A DNA stretch of 64,000 bases, taken from Maribacter arenosus. GTDB lineage: Bacteria > Bacteroidota > Bacteroidia > Flavobacteriales > Flavobacteriaceae. How positions within the stretch are numbered: position 1 is the stretch's first letter; each line of letters starts with the position of its first letter. Below are positions 46,467 through 55,262 of the stretch, one piece after another. The stretch is from assembly GCF_014610845.1 (NCBI RefSeq), contig NZ_JABTCG010000001.1, positions 62,001-126,000 of the forward strand, in the 5' to 3' direction. The notes under the pieces were generated by a model that did no database searches, had not been told where the DNA came from, and worked only from the letters and a program-made list of their open reading frames with translations. The translations under genes and the position numbers were made by a program.

Positions 46467-47672
46467 ATGTTAGGTGGCAAGAATATCCTTTTAGGCATTA
46501 CTGGGGGAATTGCCGCTTATAAAACCACCTTTCTTGTACGATTATTGATTAAAGCTGGCGCAAATGTCAAAGTAGTTTTGACGGAAAGCGCCAGCTCTTT
46601 TGTTTCCCCACTTACCTTGGCTACGCTTTCCAAGAACCCTGCACTTACGGCATTTGTCAAACAAGATGGTGCGATGACCGATTGGAATAATCATGTAGAT
46701 TTAGGGCTTTGGGCCGATTTGATGATTATTGCCCCCGCAACGGCAAATACCCTGTCTAAAATGGCCAATGGCACCACGGATAATCTTTTATTGGCTGTTT
46801 ATCTATCTGCAAAGTGCCCCGTGTTTTTTGCTCCTGCCATGGACTTGGATATGTACCAACATCCGGCGAACAAGGCATCGATAAGTACATTGCAATCATT
46901 TGGCAATATTATGATACCAGCCACATCGGGTGAGTTGGCAAGTGGTCTGCATGGTGAAGGTCGTATGGCAGAACCTGAAGATATCATAGCATTTATCAAA
47001 GAATACATGTTAAAAGGCCTGCCATTAAAAGACAAGAAGGTATTGGTGACTGCAGGGCCTACTTACGAGGCAATAGATCCCGTTCGATTTATCGGTAATC
47101 ATTCCTCTGGACAAATGGGCTATGAGTTGGCAAAGGTTGCAGCGAATCTCGGGGCTGAGGTAATATTGGTTTCCGGCCCAACAAATCTATCCATTTCACA
47201 TGATTTGATTACATTGATCAACGTGGTTTCGGCCGATGAAATGTACAAGGTTGCCCATAATCACTTTGAAAATTGCGATATAGCCATATGCGCCGCTGCC
47301 GTGGCCGATTATAAGCCAAAAATCGTGGCAGACCAAAAAATTAAGAAGAAAGAGACAAATCTCACTTTGGAGTTGGTGAAGAACAAGGATATATTATTGT
47401 CGTTGGGGAAACTAAAAACCAAGCAGTTTTTAGTAGGTTTTGCCCTTGAGACCGAAAACGAACTTGAAAATGCCAAAGACAAATTAATACGGAAGCATTT
47501 AGACGCTATTGTATTGAACTCATTGAATGACAAAGGTGCGGGATTTGTCAGCAACACTAATAAAATTACGTTTTTGGATAAGAATTCCCAGATTAAAGCG
47601 TTTCAATTAAAAACCAAGGTGGAAGTCGCCAAGGATATTTTAAGCGAAATCATAATTCGATTAAATGCGTAA
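46467..47672 (+). CDS. coaBC: Bifunctional phosphopantothenoylcysteine decarboxylase/synthetase
   Basis: Makes 4'-phosphopantetheine for coenzyme A: CoaB ligates cysteine to 4'-phosphopantothenate and CoaC decarboxylates the product with FMN. 401 residues. The CoaC half (1-190) has GITGGIAAYKT, the FMN site IIAPATANTLSKMANG, APAMDLDMYQHP and the GLHGEGRMAEP lid. The CoaB half has VLVTAGPTYEAIDPVRFIGNHSSGQMG and the KKKETNLTLELVKNKD strand. It overlaps the next gene by 8 bases. CoaE, the last step of the pathway, is at 57.2 kb. Confidence 0.96.
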   Translation: MLGGKNILLGITGGIAAYKTTFLVRLLIKAGANVKVVLTESASSFVSPLTLATLSKNPALTAFVKQDGAMTDWNNHVDLGLWADLMIIAPATANTLSKMANGTTDNLLLAVYLSAKCPVFFAPAMDLDMYQHPANKASISTLQSFGNIMIPATSGELASGLHGEGRMAEPEDIIAFIKEYMLKGLPLKDKKVLVTAGPTYEAIDPVRFIGNHSSGQMGYELAKVAANLGAEVILVSGPTNLSISHDLITLINVVSADEMYKVAHNHFENCDIAICAAAVADYKPKIVADQKIKKKETNLTLELVKNKDILLSLGKLKTKQFLVGFALETENELENAKDKLIRKHLDAIVLNSLNDKGAGFVSNTNKITFLDKNSQIKAFQLKTKVEVAKDILSEIIIRLNA

Positions 47673-48552
47673 TTACCTAATAGCCCTAGTCTTTATTTTT
47701 GTTACCGGCTCTACTGCCGCACAGGAATTGAATTGTGTGGTAACTGTGAATTCTGATCAAGTAGCCCAAACCAACCAACAGATATTCAAGACTTTGGAGC
47801 GCTCATTGAATGATTTCGTCAATAGAAACAAATGGACAAATCGCGTCTACAAGGATAATGAACGGGTAAATGCCCAAATGTTCATAACCATTACCGAATT
47901 TGAATCCAATAGGTTCAAGGGTAATATTCAGATCCAGTCTTCAAGGCCGGTTTTTAATACGTCCTACGAAACCCCCATTTTCAATTACAAGGACAATCAA
48001 TTCAACTTTGAATACATCGAATTTCAACCCTTGGTTTTCAATGAGAATGTGTTCGAATCGAATTTGGTTAGTGTTATAGCCTATTATGTATATGTCATTC
48101 TAGGATTAGACGCCGATACCTTTACCCTCGAAGGAGGAAGTGAATATTTTAGAAAGGCCCAGAATATTGTTACCCAAGCTCAAAGTAGTAATTCATTGGG
48201 TTGGAGCCAGTCTTCCGACCGCAGTCGCTTCGAATTGATGGACAACCTAATGTCAAATACCTATAGGGAATATCGGGTGGCCATGTACAACTACCATAGA
48301 AAAGGCATCGATATCCTTGCCGATAACAACAGCACGGGTAAACAAGTCATTGCAGGGACCTTGAACCTGTTCGAGACCATGATCAAAAGAAGACCCAATG
48401 CCTTTTTGGTATCCACATTTTTCGATGCGAAATCTGAAGAAATTCGAAATATTTTTTCTGATGGTCCCAAGGTTGATGTAATTCAGTTAAAGGAAACCTT
48501 GAATCGGATTGCACCCCTCTATTCCAGTACTTGGAATGAGATAAAATATTGA
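47665..48552 (+). CDS. DUF4835 secreted protein
   Basis: 295 residues with a signal peptide (MRNYLIALVFIFVTGSTAAQ), then a beta-rich first part (ELNCVVTVNSDQV, TNRVYKDNERVNAQMFITITEFESNRFKGNIQIQSSRPVF) and a helical second part ending KLFE-like ETLNRIAPLYSSTW. This is the DUF4835 family of Bacteroidota (label recalled), always between coaBC and recN in genomes I remember. Function unknown. The 8-base overlap with coaBC suggests co-translation. Confidence 0.88.
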   Translation: MRNYLIALVFIFVTGSTAAQELNCVVTVNSDQVAQTNQQIFKTLERSLNDFVNRNKWTNRVYKDNERVNAQMFITITEFESNRFKGNIQIQSSRPVFNTSYETPIFNYKDNQFNFEYIEFQPLVFNENVFESNLVSVIAYYVYVILGLDADTFTLEGGSEYFRKAQNIVTQAQSSNSLGWSQSSDRSRFELMDNLMSNTYREYRVAMYNYHRKGIDILADNNSTGKQVIAGTLNLFETMIKRRPNAFLVSTFFDAKSEEIRNIFSDGPKVDVIQLKETLNRIAPLYSSTWNEIKY

Positions 48553-48611
48553 TCTCCATTTTTTTCAACTGAAATAAAAATTATCTTTACGGCAATCCTA
48601 AAAGTAAGGTT

Positions 48612-50264
48612 TTGCTGAGTAATCTCTCTATTAAGAACTATGCGCTGATCGACAGTTTAAATGTGTCCTTTGGCAACGGATTCACCTGTATTACAGGTGA
48701 AACAGGGGCCGGTAAATCCATTTTGTTGGGTGGGCTCTCACTGGTTTTGGGTAAACGGGCCGATCTTTCCACCTTGCGCAATAAGGATGAAAAGTGTATT
48801 GTTGAAAGTGAGTTCGAAATTGGGAACTATGGTCTTTCATCCTTTTTTTCCGAGAACGATTTGGATTATGATGAAAAGACCATCATACGAAGGGAAATAT
48901 TGCCAGGCGGTAAATCAAGGGCCTTTATCAATGACACGCCAGTAACCTTGGATGTATTATCCCGTTTGGGAAATAGATTGATCGACGTACACTCACAGCA
49001 TCAAACCTTACAGCTGGCCGAAAACGAGTTTCAGTTTAAATTAATCGATTCAATTGCCGATATCAAAGCATTGCGAAATGATTATAACCTACAATTGAAG
49101 GAATATCAAAAAACTTCCTCGGAATTGGCCGGACTAATCGAATTTCAGGGAAATGCCATAAAAGAGCATGAGTATAACAGCTTTTTATTGAAAGAGTTGG
49201 AAGAAGCCCAACTGCAGGAAGGTATGCAGGAAGAATTGGAGGAGCAATATCAGCAATTAAGCAATATAGAAACTATTGTTGAACAGTTATCAAAAGGGCA
49301 TCAGGTATTGAACGATGAACAAATAGGAATTCTGAATCTCTTATCGGAATTAAAACAGGTTTCGAATAGACTTTCAGGTTTTGGATCAATATACCAGGCT
49401 CTTGATGGTAGAATTCATTCCGTTCGAATTGAAATGGAAGATATTGGATCAGAGTTAGAGGAACTTTCTGAGAAGGCCGATTTGGATCCAAAATTATTGG
49501 ATGAGGTCAATACCAAATTAGAATTGCTTTATAATTTACAAAAGAAGCATGGCGTACGTGAGGTATCAGAGCTTATAAGAATTAAAGGGGAACTTGCTGA
49601 AAAAGTAGAAGCGACCGAGAATTTGGAATCGACTATTGCAGCAAAAGAAAAGCAATTGGAAGAACAAAAGAAGGTACTCAATGAAGTAGCTGCTAAAATA
49701 TCAAAAGAACGACAGAAAATCATCCCTGATTTGAAGCAGAAATTGGAAAAACGATTAGCCGTACTAGGAATGCCAAGCGCCCGTTTTAAGATCGAGTTGA
49801 ATGCCGCAAAAGACTTTAAATCGAATGGTAAGGATGAGTTGTCTTTTCTATTTGCCGCCAATAAAGGGACTGATTTTGGAGATCTTAAGAAAGTAGCATC
49901 AGGGGGCGAACTTTCCCGTATCATGTTGACGATAAAATCGATAATGGCTAAACATGAGAACCTTCCTACGATGATGTTCGATGAAATCGATTCTGGGGTT
50001 TCCGGGGAGATATCAAACCGAATGGCCGGGATTATGTCTGAAATGAGCAAGAGCATGCAGATATTTTCCATAACACATCTACCGCAAGTGGCCTCGAAAG
50101 GTGATCATCATTTCAAGGTATACAAAGAGGACAAGGACATTGGTACCTTAACCAATATGAAAGAATTAACGCCGGAGGAAAGGGTTTTTGAGTTGGCCGA
50201 AATGTTGGGTGGAAAGAAGCTTTCAGATTCTGCCATGGCACACGCCAGACAATTATTGAACTAG
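48612..50264 (+). CDS. recN: DNA repair protein RecN
   Basis: An SMC-like ATPase acting in double-strand-break repair. 550 residues: Walker A GETGAGKS near the N-terminus (ITGETGAGKSILLGGLSLVLGKRAD), a long coiled coil (about 150-380), the ABC signature VASGGELSRIMLTIKSIMA and the Walker B MMFDEIDSGVSGEI. The start is a TTG (48612): no in-frame ATG lies between the upstream stop near 48570 and the conserved LSNLSIKNYALIDSL. It is the last gene of the bamD run. Confidence 0.95.
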   Translation: MLSNLSIKNYALIDSLNVSFGNGFTCITGETGAGKSILLGGLSLVLGKRADLSTLRNKDEKCIVESEFEIGNYGLSSFFSENDLDYDEKTIIRREILPGGKSRAFINDTPVTLDVLSRLGNRLIDVHSQHQTLQLAENEFQFKLIDSIADIKALRNDYNLQLKEYQKTSSELAGLIEFQGNAIKEHEYNSFLLKELEEAQLQEGMQEELEEQYQQLSNIETIVEQLSKGHQVLNDEQIGILNLLSELKQVSNRLSGFGSIYQALDGRIHSVRIEMEDIGSELEELSEKADLDPKLLDEVNTKLELLYNLQKKHGVREVSELIRIKGELAEKVEATENLESTIAAKEKQLEEQKKVLNEVAAKISKERQKIIPDLKQKLEKRLAVLGMPSARFKIELNAAKDFKSNGKDELSFLFAANKGTDFGDLKKVASGGELSRIMLTIKSIMAKHENLPTMMFDEIDSGVSGEISNRMAGIMSEMSKSMQIFSITHLPQVASKGDHHFKVYKEDKDIGTLTNMKELTPEERVFELAEMLGGKKLSDSAMAHARQLLN

Positions 50265-50314
50265 GATCTTTTTACCATTGAATCTTACAATCTTTTTATT
50301 CAACATATTTTAAA

Positions 50315-50322
50315 TATCTTTG
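50315..50322 (+). promoter_or_regulatory. Bacteroidota -7 element for fabI
   Basis: TATCTTTG matches TAnnTTTG, 30 bases before the ATG at 50353. Confidence 0.45.
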
Positions 50323-50352
50323 ACCACAATATCAAACTAAGAAAACTAGAAC

Positions 50353-51219
50353 ATGGCCTATAATTTATTAAAAGGAAAAAGGGGAATTATTTTTGGAGCT
50401 TTGGATGCAAATTCAATTGCTTGGAAAACCGCAGAGCGAATTCATGAAGAAGGAGGTAAGTTTGTACTAACGAATGCACCAATTGCATTGCGGATGGGAA
50501 CTATTTCTGAACTTGCAGAAAAAACAAACTCACAGATTATTCCGGCAGATGCTACATCTATGATGGATCTTGAAAACTTGGTAGACAAGGCTGTGGAGAT
50601 ATTAGGAGGAAAAATCGACTTCGTTTTACATTCAATAGGTATGTCCGTCAATGTACGTAGAGGGAACCCTTATACACATCAAGATTATAATTTCACAAAG
50701 ACCGGTTGGGATGTTTCCGCATTATCATTCCATAGAACAATGAGTGTGCTTTACAACAAAGACGCGGTAAGTGAATGGGGAAGTATCGTAGGATTGACAT
50801 ATATGGCAGCACAACGAGTGTTTCCTGATTATAACGATATGGCGGATAATAAAGCGTATTTAGAATCTGTAGCGCGTAGTTTTGGGTACTTCTTCGGAAG
50901 AGATAAAAAAGTAAGGGTGAATACGGTTTCCCAATCCCCAACCCCAACAACAGCTGGGAGTGGAGTAAAAGGCTTCGACGGTTTTTTGGCCTATGCCGAT
51001 AAAATGTCCCCATTGGGTAATGCAACAGCATTGGAATGTGCAGATTATATTGTAACACTATTTTCAGATTTAACAAAGAAAGTAACGCTTCAAAACCTAT
51101 TCCATGATGGGGGCTTCTCCAATATGGGAGTAAGTACTGCTATTATGGAGGATTTTATGAAAAACAATGCTCCAGAAGAAACGGTGGCAGAGAAGGTTAA
51201 GAAAGAGCGAAAAAAATAG
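50353..51219 (+). CDS. fabI: Enoyl-[acyl-carrier-protein] reductase, FabI type
   Basis: The last reductive step of each fatty-acid elongation cycle. 288 residues of the short-chain dehydrogenase fold. GIIFGALDANSIAWKTAERI is the cofactor loop (GxxxxxSIAxG-like), and the catalytic Y150, Y160 and K167 sit in LTYMAAQRVFPDYNDMADNKA, the usual FabI spacing. The basic C-terminal tail (EKVKKERKK) is lineage-specific. Codon use is more A/T-ending than in the genes to the left, and this continues through the etf operon. It has its own promoter and terminator. Confidence 0.95.
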   Translation: MAYNLLKGKRGIIFGALDANSIAWKTAERIHEEGGKFVLTNAPIALRMGTISELAEKTNSQIIPADATSMMDLENLVDKAVEILGGKIDFVLHSIGMSVNVRRGNPYTHQDYNFTKTGWDVSALSFHRTMSVLYNKDAVSEWGSIVGLTYMAAQRVFPDYNDMADNKAYLESVARSFGYFFGRDKKVRVNTVSQSPTPTTAGSGVKGFDGFLAYADKMSPLGNATALECADYIVTLFSDLTKKVTLQNLFHDGGFSNMGVSTAIMEDFMKNNAPEETVAEKVKKERKK

Positions 51220-51239
51220 AAATTAACTAGTAACGATAT

Positions 51240-51271
51240 AAAGGAGGTCTTAAAAAAGCCTCCTTTTTTTT
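51240..51271 (+). terminator. Intrinsic terminator after fabI
   Basis: AAGGAGG (51241-51247) pairs with CCTCCTT (51259-51266 region) around a TCTTAAAAAAG loop, with a T-run following. The top of the stem is slightly imperfect. Confidence 0.75.
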
Positions 51272-51326
51272 ATGTCATTTTTTCCATTGTATGAGTTTTG
51301 TCACCTTTTTTGCGAAAATGAGGTGT

Positions 51327-51334
51327 TATTTTTG
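51327..51334 (+). promoter_or_regulatory. Bacteroidota -7 element for the etf operon
   Basis: TATTTTTG matches TAnnTTTG, 33 bases before the ATG at 51367. A TTG at 51298-51300 lies 26 bases upstream, slightly long for a -33 element. Confidence 0.45.
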
Positions 51335-51366
51335 GTACGGTTTAACCATCAATCCAAATAACACTT

Positions 51367-52242
51367 ATGAGACCACTCAAAATAGTTGTGCTTATTAAGC
51401 AAGTTCCAGATACAAGAAATGTGGGTCCAGATGCAATGAAACCGGATGGTACGGTCAATAGGGGAAAGTTAGATACCGTATTTAATCCTGATGATTTGCA
51501 TGCTTTGGAATTAGCACTCAATTTAAAAGATCGTATTCCCGGTACCGAAGTTACCGTTATGACCATGGGTCCCAGAAGGGCTGCTGATATCATTAGGGAT
51601 AGTTTATACAGAGGTGCAGATCATGGAATAATGATTTCAGATAAACGTTTTGGTGGCGCGGATACCTTGGCAACGAGTTATACGCTTGTCAGAGCCATTC
51701 AAAAATTGCCTTCTTACGATATAATAATGGGAGGAAGACAGGCAATTGATGGCGATACTGCCCAGGTTGGTCCACAATGTGCGGAGAAACTGGGAGTGCC
51801 CCAAGTAACTTATGTAGAAGGGATTATTTCAATTACAGATGACGAGGTGGTCGCTAAACGACGATTATCAAAAGGAGTTGAAACAGTTTCCTCACCACTT
51901 CCCTGCTTAATTACCGTCCATGGTGCTTCCCCTGCTTGTAGATCTAAAGTAGCAAAACGGATTATGCAATATAAATATGCTAGAACCAATTCCGAAATTC
52001 GTCCGAATGATGGGTTTATAAAAGAATTACATTCCAAACGACCCTATTTGACCATTCCAGAATGGGGCGTTGAGGATATTGATGCAGATGAGACTAAAAT
52101 CGGACTGTCAGGTTCACCAACAAAAGTTAAGAGTGTAGAAAGTATAGTATTAACGGCCAATGAAGCAAAAGTTTTATCGGATTCGGATTTGGATATAGAA
52201 ACTATGATCAAGGAGTTAATCGATCACCATATCATTGGATAA
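51367..52242 (+). CDS. etfB: Electron transfer flavoprotein beta subunit
   Basis: Transfers electrons from acyl-CoA dehydrogenases to the quinone pool through ETF dehydrogenase. 291 residues, longer than the roughly 250 of the usual flavobacterial EtfB. The start KIVVLIKQVPDTRNVGPDAMKPDGTVNRGKLDTVFNPDDLHALELAL and RAADIIRDSLYRGADHGIMI, GGRQAIDGDTAQVGPQ match the Bacteroidales-type EtfB as I remember it. It forms a tight operon with etfA (21 bases) and an acyl-CoA dehydrogenase. Confidence 0.95.
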   Translation: MRPLKIVVLIKQVPDTRNVGPDAMKPDGTVNRGKLDTVFNPDDLHALELALNLKDRIPGTEVTVMTMGPRRAADIIRDSLYRGADHGIMISDKRFGGADTLATSYTLVRAIQKLPSYDIIMGGRQAIDGDTAQVGPQCAEKLGVPQVTYVEGIISITDDEVVAKRRLSKGVETVSSPLPCLITVHGASPACRSKVAKRIMQYKYARTNSEIRPNDGFIKELHSKRPYLTIPEWGVEDIDADETKIGLSGSPTKVKSVESIVLTANEAKVLSDSDLDIETMIKELIDHHIIG

Positions 52243-52263
52243 TTGCTAATAAATCGAATTAAA

Positions 52264-53283
52264 ATGAAAAGCGTATTTGTTTATTGCGAAGTTGAAAATC
52301 AGAAAATTGCAGAAATAAGCCAGGAGTTATTATCAACTGGAAAAAAACTAGCGACTAAATTAGGTTGTCCCCTTGAAGCAATGGTTTTCGGTAGTCAGTT
52401 AGCTGGAATTCAAGGTCAGATTTCCCTTTATGGAGTAGATAGAATATTTGTGGCTGACGATATACGATTAGAGCCCTATAGAACCTTACCACATTCGTCT
52501 ATAGCAACCCATGTTTTAAAACAGGAAGAACCTCAAATAGTCCTATTTGGTGCTACATCGGTAGGTAGGGATTTAGCGCCAAGATTAGCTTCGGCTTTAA
52601 ATTGTGGTTTAACCGCGGATACTACTATATTGGATATCGGAGATCATTTTGTAAAAAAAGAAAAGAAAGAATATAAAGATTTACTCTATGCAATAAGACC
52701 GGCTTTTGGGGGTAGTATAATGGCCAACATTATTAATTGGGATCAACATCCGCAAATGGCTACAGTACGGGAAGGGGTAATGAAAAAAGAGGTTTTTGAT
52801 GAAAATTATACATCTGAAATTGTCGAAGTAGATGTAAACTCGATCGTTAAAGATGAAGATTTTGTTGTTAAGATCATAGAACGACATATCGTAGAATCGG
52901 ATGTAAATCTAAAAGAAGCCCCAATAATCGTAGCAGGTGGTTATGGTGTTGGTTCTAGAGAGAATTTCGAGCGTCTTGAAGAGTTAGCAAACTTGATAGG
53001 AGGGGAAGTAGGAGGTTCAAGAGCCGCTGTAGATGCTGGTTTTATCGATCATAATCGTCAGATTGGTCAAACAGGAACGACGGTAAGACCCAAACTTTAT
53101 ATCGCTGCAGGTATTTCAGGAGCCATTCAACATACGGCAGGAATGCAAGACGCTTCTATGATTATATCGATTAATAATGACCCGGAAGCACCAATAAATA
53201 GTCTAGCAGATTATGTGATTCATGGTGATTTAGGAGTTGTAATTCCGAAAATGATCAAATTTTACAAAGCAAACGCCAAATAG
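52264..53283 (+). CDS. etfA: Electron transfer flavoprotein alpha subunit
   Basis: The FAD-binding partner of EtfB. 339 residues from the ATG at 52264; an in-frame TTG at 52243 abuts the etfB stop and is less likely. The N-terminal half starts KSVFVYCEVENQKIAEISQELL; the C-terminal FAD domain carries AGGYGVGSRENFERLEELANLIGGEVGGSRAAVDAGF, then GQTGTTVRPKLYIAAGISGAIQH and SMIISINNDPEAPI, all diagnostic. Like its neighbour it resembles Bacteroidales sequences in my memory more than the common flavobacterial pair. Confidence 0.95.
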   Translation: MKSVFVYCEVENQKIAEISQELLSTGKKLATKLGCPLEAMVFGSQLAGIQGQISLYGVDRIFVADDIRLEPYRTLPHSSIATHVLKQEEPQIVLFGATSVGRDLAPRLASALNCGLTADTTILDIGDHFVKKEKKEYKDLLYAIRPAFGGSIMANIINWDQHPQMATVREGVMKKEVFDENYTSEIVEVDVNSIVKDEDFVVKIIERHIVESDVNLKEAPIIVAGGYGVGSRENFERLEELANLIGGEVGGSRAAVDAGFIDHNRQIGQTGTTVRPKLYIAAGISGAIQHTAGMQDASMIISINNDPEAPINSLADYVIHGDLGVVIPKMIKFYKANAK

Positions 53284-53331
53284 TCGTTTTGGATAGAATT
53301 GTAAATAACCCAAAACTAAAAAAAGTAGATA

Positions 53332-55065
53332 ATGGATAATTTTTTCAACGATACGCCAGATTTTAAATTTCATTTATCACATCCTCTTTTTCAAAAAGTA
53401 GTTGCTCTTAAAGAGAAAAACTTCAAAGAATCTGAACAATATGATTATGCACCTTTAAATCATGAAGATGCTTTGGACAACTATGAGAAAGTTTTAGATA
53501 TTGTTGGCGAAATTTGCGCGAATACGATAGCTCCAAATGCAGAATCAGTCGATTTAGAAGGCCCGCATCTTGAAAATAATGAAGTGATTTATGCCAAAGG
53601 AACCACTGAAGATTACAAAGCACTTTATAACGCCGGTCTAATAGGGATGGCACTGCCCAGAAAATATGATGGTTTGAATTTTCCAATGGTCCCTTACGTT
53701 ATGGCTGCGGAAATGGTCGCAAGGGCAGATGCAGGATTTGCAAACATTTGGGGTTTACAAGATTGTGCTGAAACTATTTATGAATTCGGTTCTGAAGAAC
53801 AGAAAGATAAGTATTTGCCTCGATTTAATCGCGATGGTGTAACGGCAGCAATGGTATTGACAGAGCCTGATGCAGGTTCAGATCTACAATCTGTAAAATT
53901 GAAAGCCACTTTTGATGAAAAAGAAAACATTTGGAAATTAAATGGAGTAAAGCGTTTTATTACCAATGGTGATGCAGATATATCATTGGTTCTTGCAAGA
54001 TCGGAAGAAGGTACTTTAGATGCTAGAGGTTTATCAATGTTTATATATGATAGAAACGACCATGCGGTTCAAGTAAGGCACTTAGAGAAAAAATTGGGTA
54101 TTAAAGGCTCTCCGACGTGTGAGTTGGTATTTAAGGATGCCCCTGCAGAATTGGTGGGCAAGGAACGTTTCGGATTGATCAAATATGTGATGGCCCTAAT
54201 GAATTCAGCCCGTTTAGGAGTTGGCGCACAATCCGTTGGATTAGCTGACGCAGCATATCGTGAAGCTTTAAAATATGCAGAGGACAGGGCGCAGTTCGGT
54301 AAAGTAATTTTAAAATTCCCTGCTGTTTATGAAATGATCACAAATATGAAGGTGAAAATTGATGCTTTACGTTCCTTATTATACGAAACCACTTTATTTG
54401 TAGATATTACAAAAGCCTACGAAGAAGAAATGAAGGAGCGCAGCCTTGAAAAAGAAGAGCGTATGGAAATGAAGCATTATATGAAATTGGCCAATGTATT
54501 TACTCCTTTAATAAAACTTACTGCAAGTGAGGCATGTAATACAATAGCCTATGATTCGCTTCAAATTCATGGGGGAACTGGTTTCATGAAAGATTTCCCA
54601 ATTGAGCGTATTTATAGGGATGCCAGAATTACTTCCATATATGAAGGAACGTCCCAATTACAGGCAGTTGCTGCAATAAAAGGCGTTACAACTGGAGTGT
54701 TTATTGAGCAGATAAAATGCTATGACACCCAAGTTTCTGATAAAAACTGTGAAATTAGGACGAAGCTTCATAAAATGACGGAAGCTTTTGAATCTATTAC
54801 GAACAGGGTTCTTGAACTGAATAATAACGAATTAATCGATTTTCATTCCAGACGATTGGTCGAAATGGCCGGTAACATCATCATGGGTTATCTATTAGTC
54901 ATTAATAGTCAAAAGAATGAGAGCTTTACAAAATCGGCAAAACTGTTCGTAAACCTTGTTAGGTCAGAGAATTTCGAGAGTTATAATTTTATCGAAAATT
55001 TTGAAGTTTCCGAGTTGGAATTATATAAAGTCTTAAAACCTGAAGAGGTTTTAGAAGTTTCTTAA
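53332..55065 (+). CDS. Acyl-CoA dehydrogenase with C-terminal extension
   Basis: An FAD-dependent alpha,beta-desaturase of acyl-CoA thioesters. 577 residues. MVLTEPDAGSDLQSVKLKA is the flavin site and WKLNGVKRFITNGDADISLVLARS the next strand; RAQFGKVILKFPAV and QIHGGTGFMKDFPIERIYRDARI follow; the catalytic base would be E438 in SIYEGTSQLQA. About 125 residues beyond this are an extra helical domain, absent in short-chain enzymes. The companion etfBA genes imply a dedicated electron partner. Chain-length preference cannot be seen. Confidence 0.94.
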   Translation: MDNFFNDTPDFKFHLSHPLFQKVVALKEKNFKESEQYDYAPLNHEDALDNYEKVLDIVGEICANTIAPNAESVDLEGPHLENNEVIYAKGTTEDYKALYNAGLIGMALPRKYDGLNFPMVPYVMAAEMVARADAGFANIWGLQDCAETIYEFGSEEQKDKYLPRFNRDGVTAAMVLTEPDAGSDLQSVKLKATFDEKENIWKLNGVKRFITNGDADISLVLARSEEGTLDARGLSMFIYDRNDHAVQVRHLEKKLGIKGSPTCELVFKDAPAELVGKERFGLIKYVMALMNSARLGVGAQSVGLADAAYREALKYAEDRAQFGKVILKFPAVYEMITNMKVKIDALRSLLYETTLFVDITKAYEEEMKERSLEKEERMEMKHYMKLANVFTPLIKLTASEACNTIAYDSLQIHGGTGFMKDFPIERIYRDARITSIYEGTSQLQAVAAIKGVTTGVFIEQIKCYDTQVSDKNCEIRTKLHKMTEAFESITNRVLELNNNELIDFHSRRLVEMAGNIIMGYLLVINSQKNESFTKSAKLFVNLVRSENFESYNFIENFEVSELELYKVLKPEEVLEVS

Positions 55066-55094
55066 GTATTAAATGGATCACAATTTTATTGTAG

Positions 55095-55126
55095 AAAAAC
55101 CTTGCTTGAAAGTAGCAAGGTTTTTT
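55095..55126 (+). terminator. Intrinsic terminator after the etf/ACAD operon
   Basis: Stem AAAACCTTGCT (55096-55106) with AGCAAGGTTTT (55114-55124), a 7-base loop and a T-run. Confidence 0.85.
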
Positions 55127-55245
55127 GGTTGTAAACGGTAATAGAACTCTAATAACATTTCCATATGGAAGTATAAAGAGAAAGCATCATTTTCTATGAA
55201 AGCATTTTCATTGTAGGCGTAGTATTATATATAGTATGGTTTAAT

Positions 55246-55253
55246 TACATTTG
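55246..55253 (+). promoter_or_regulatory. Bacteroidota -7 element for the glycosyltransferase gene
   Basis: TACATTTG matches TAnnTTTG. It overlaps the alternative TTG start at 55251 and favours the ATG at 55263, with an almost leaderless transcript. Confidence 0.45.
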
Positions 55254-55262
55254 TTAGGACCA

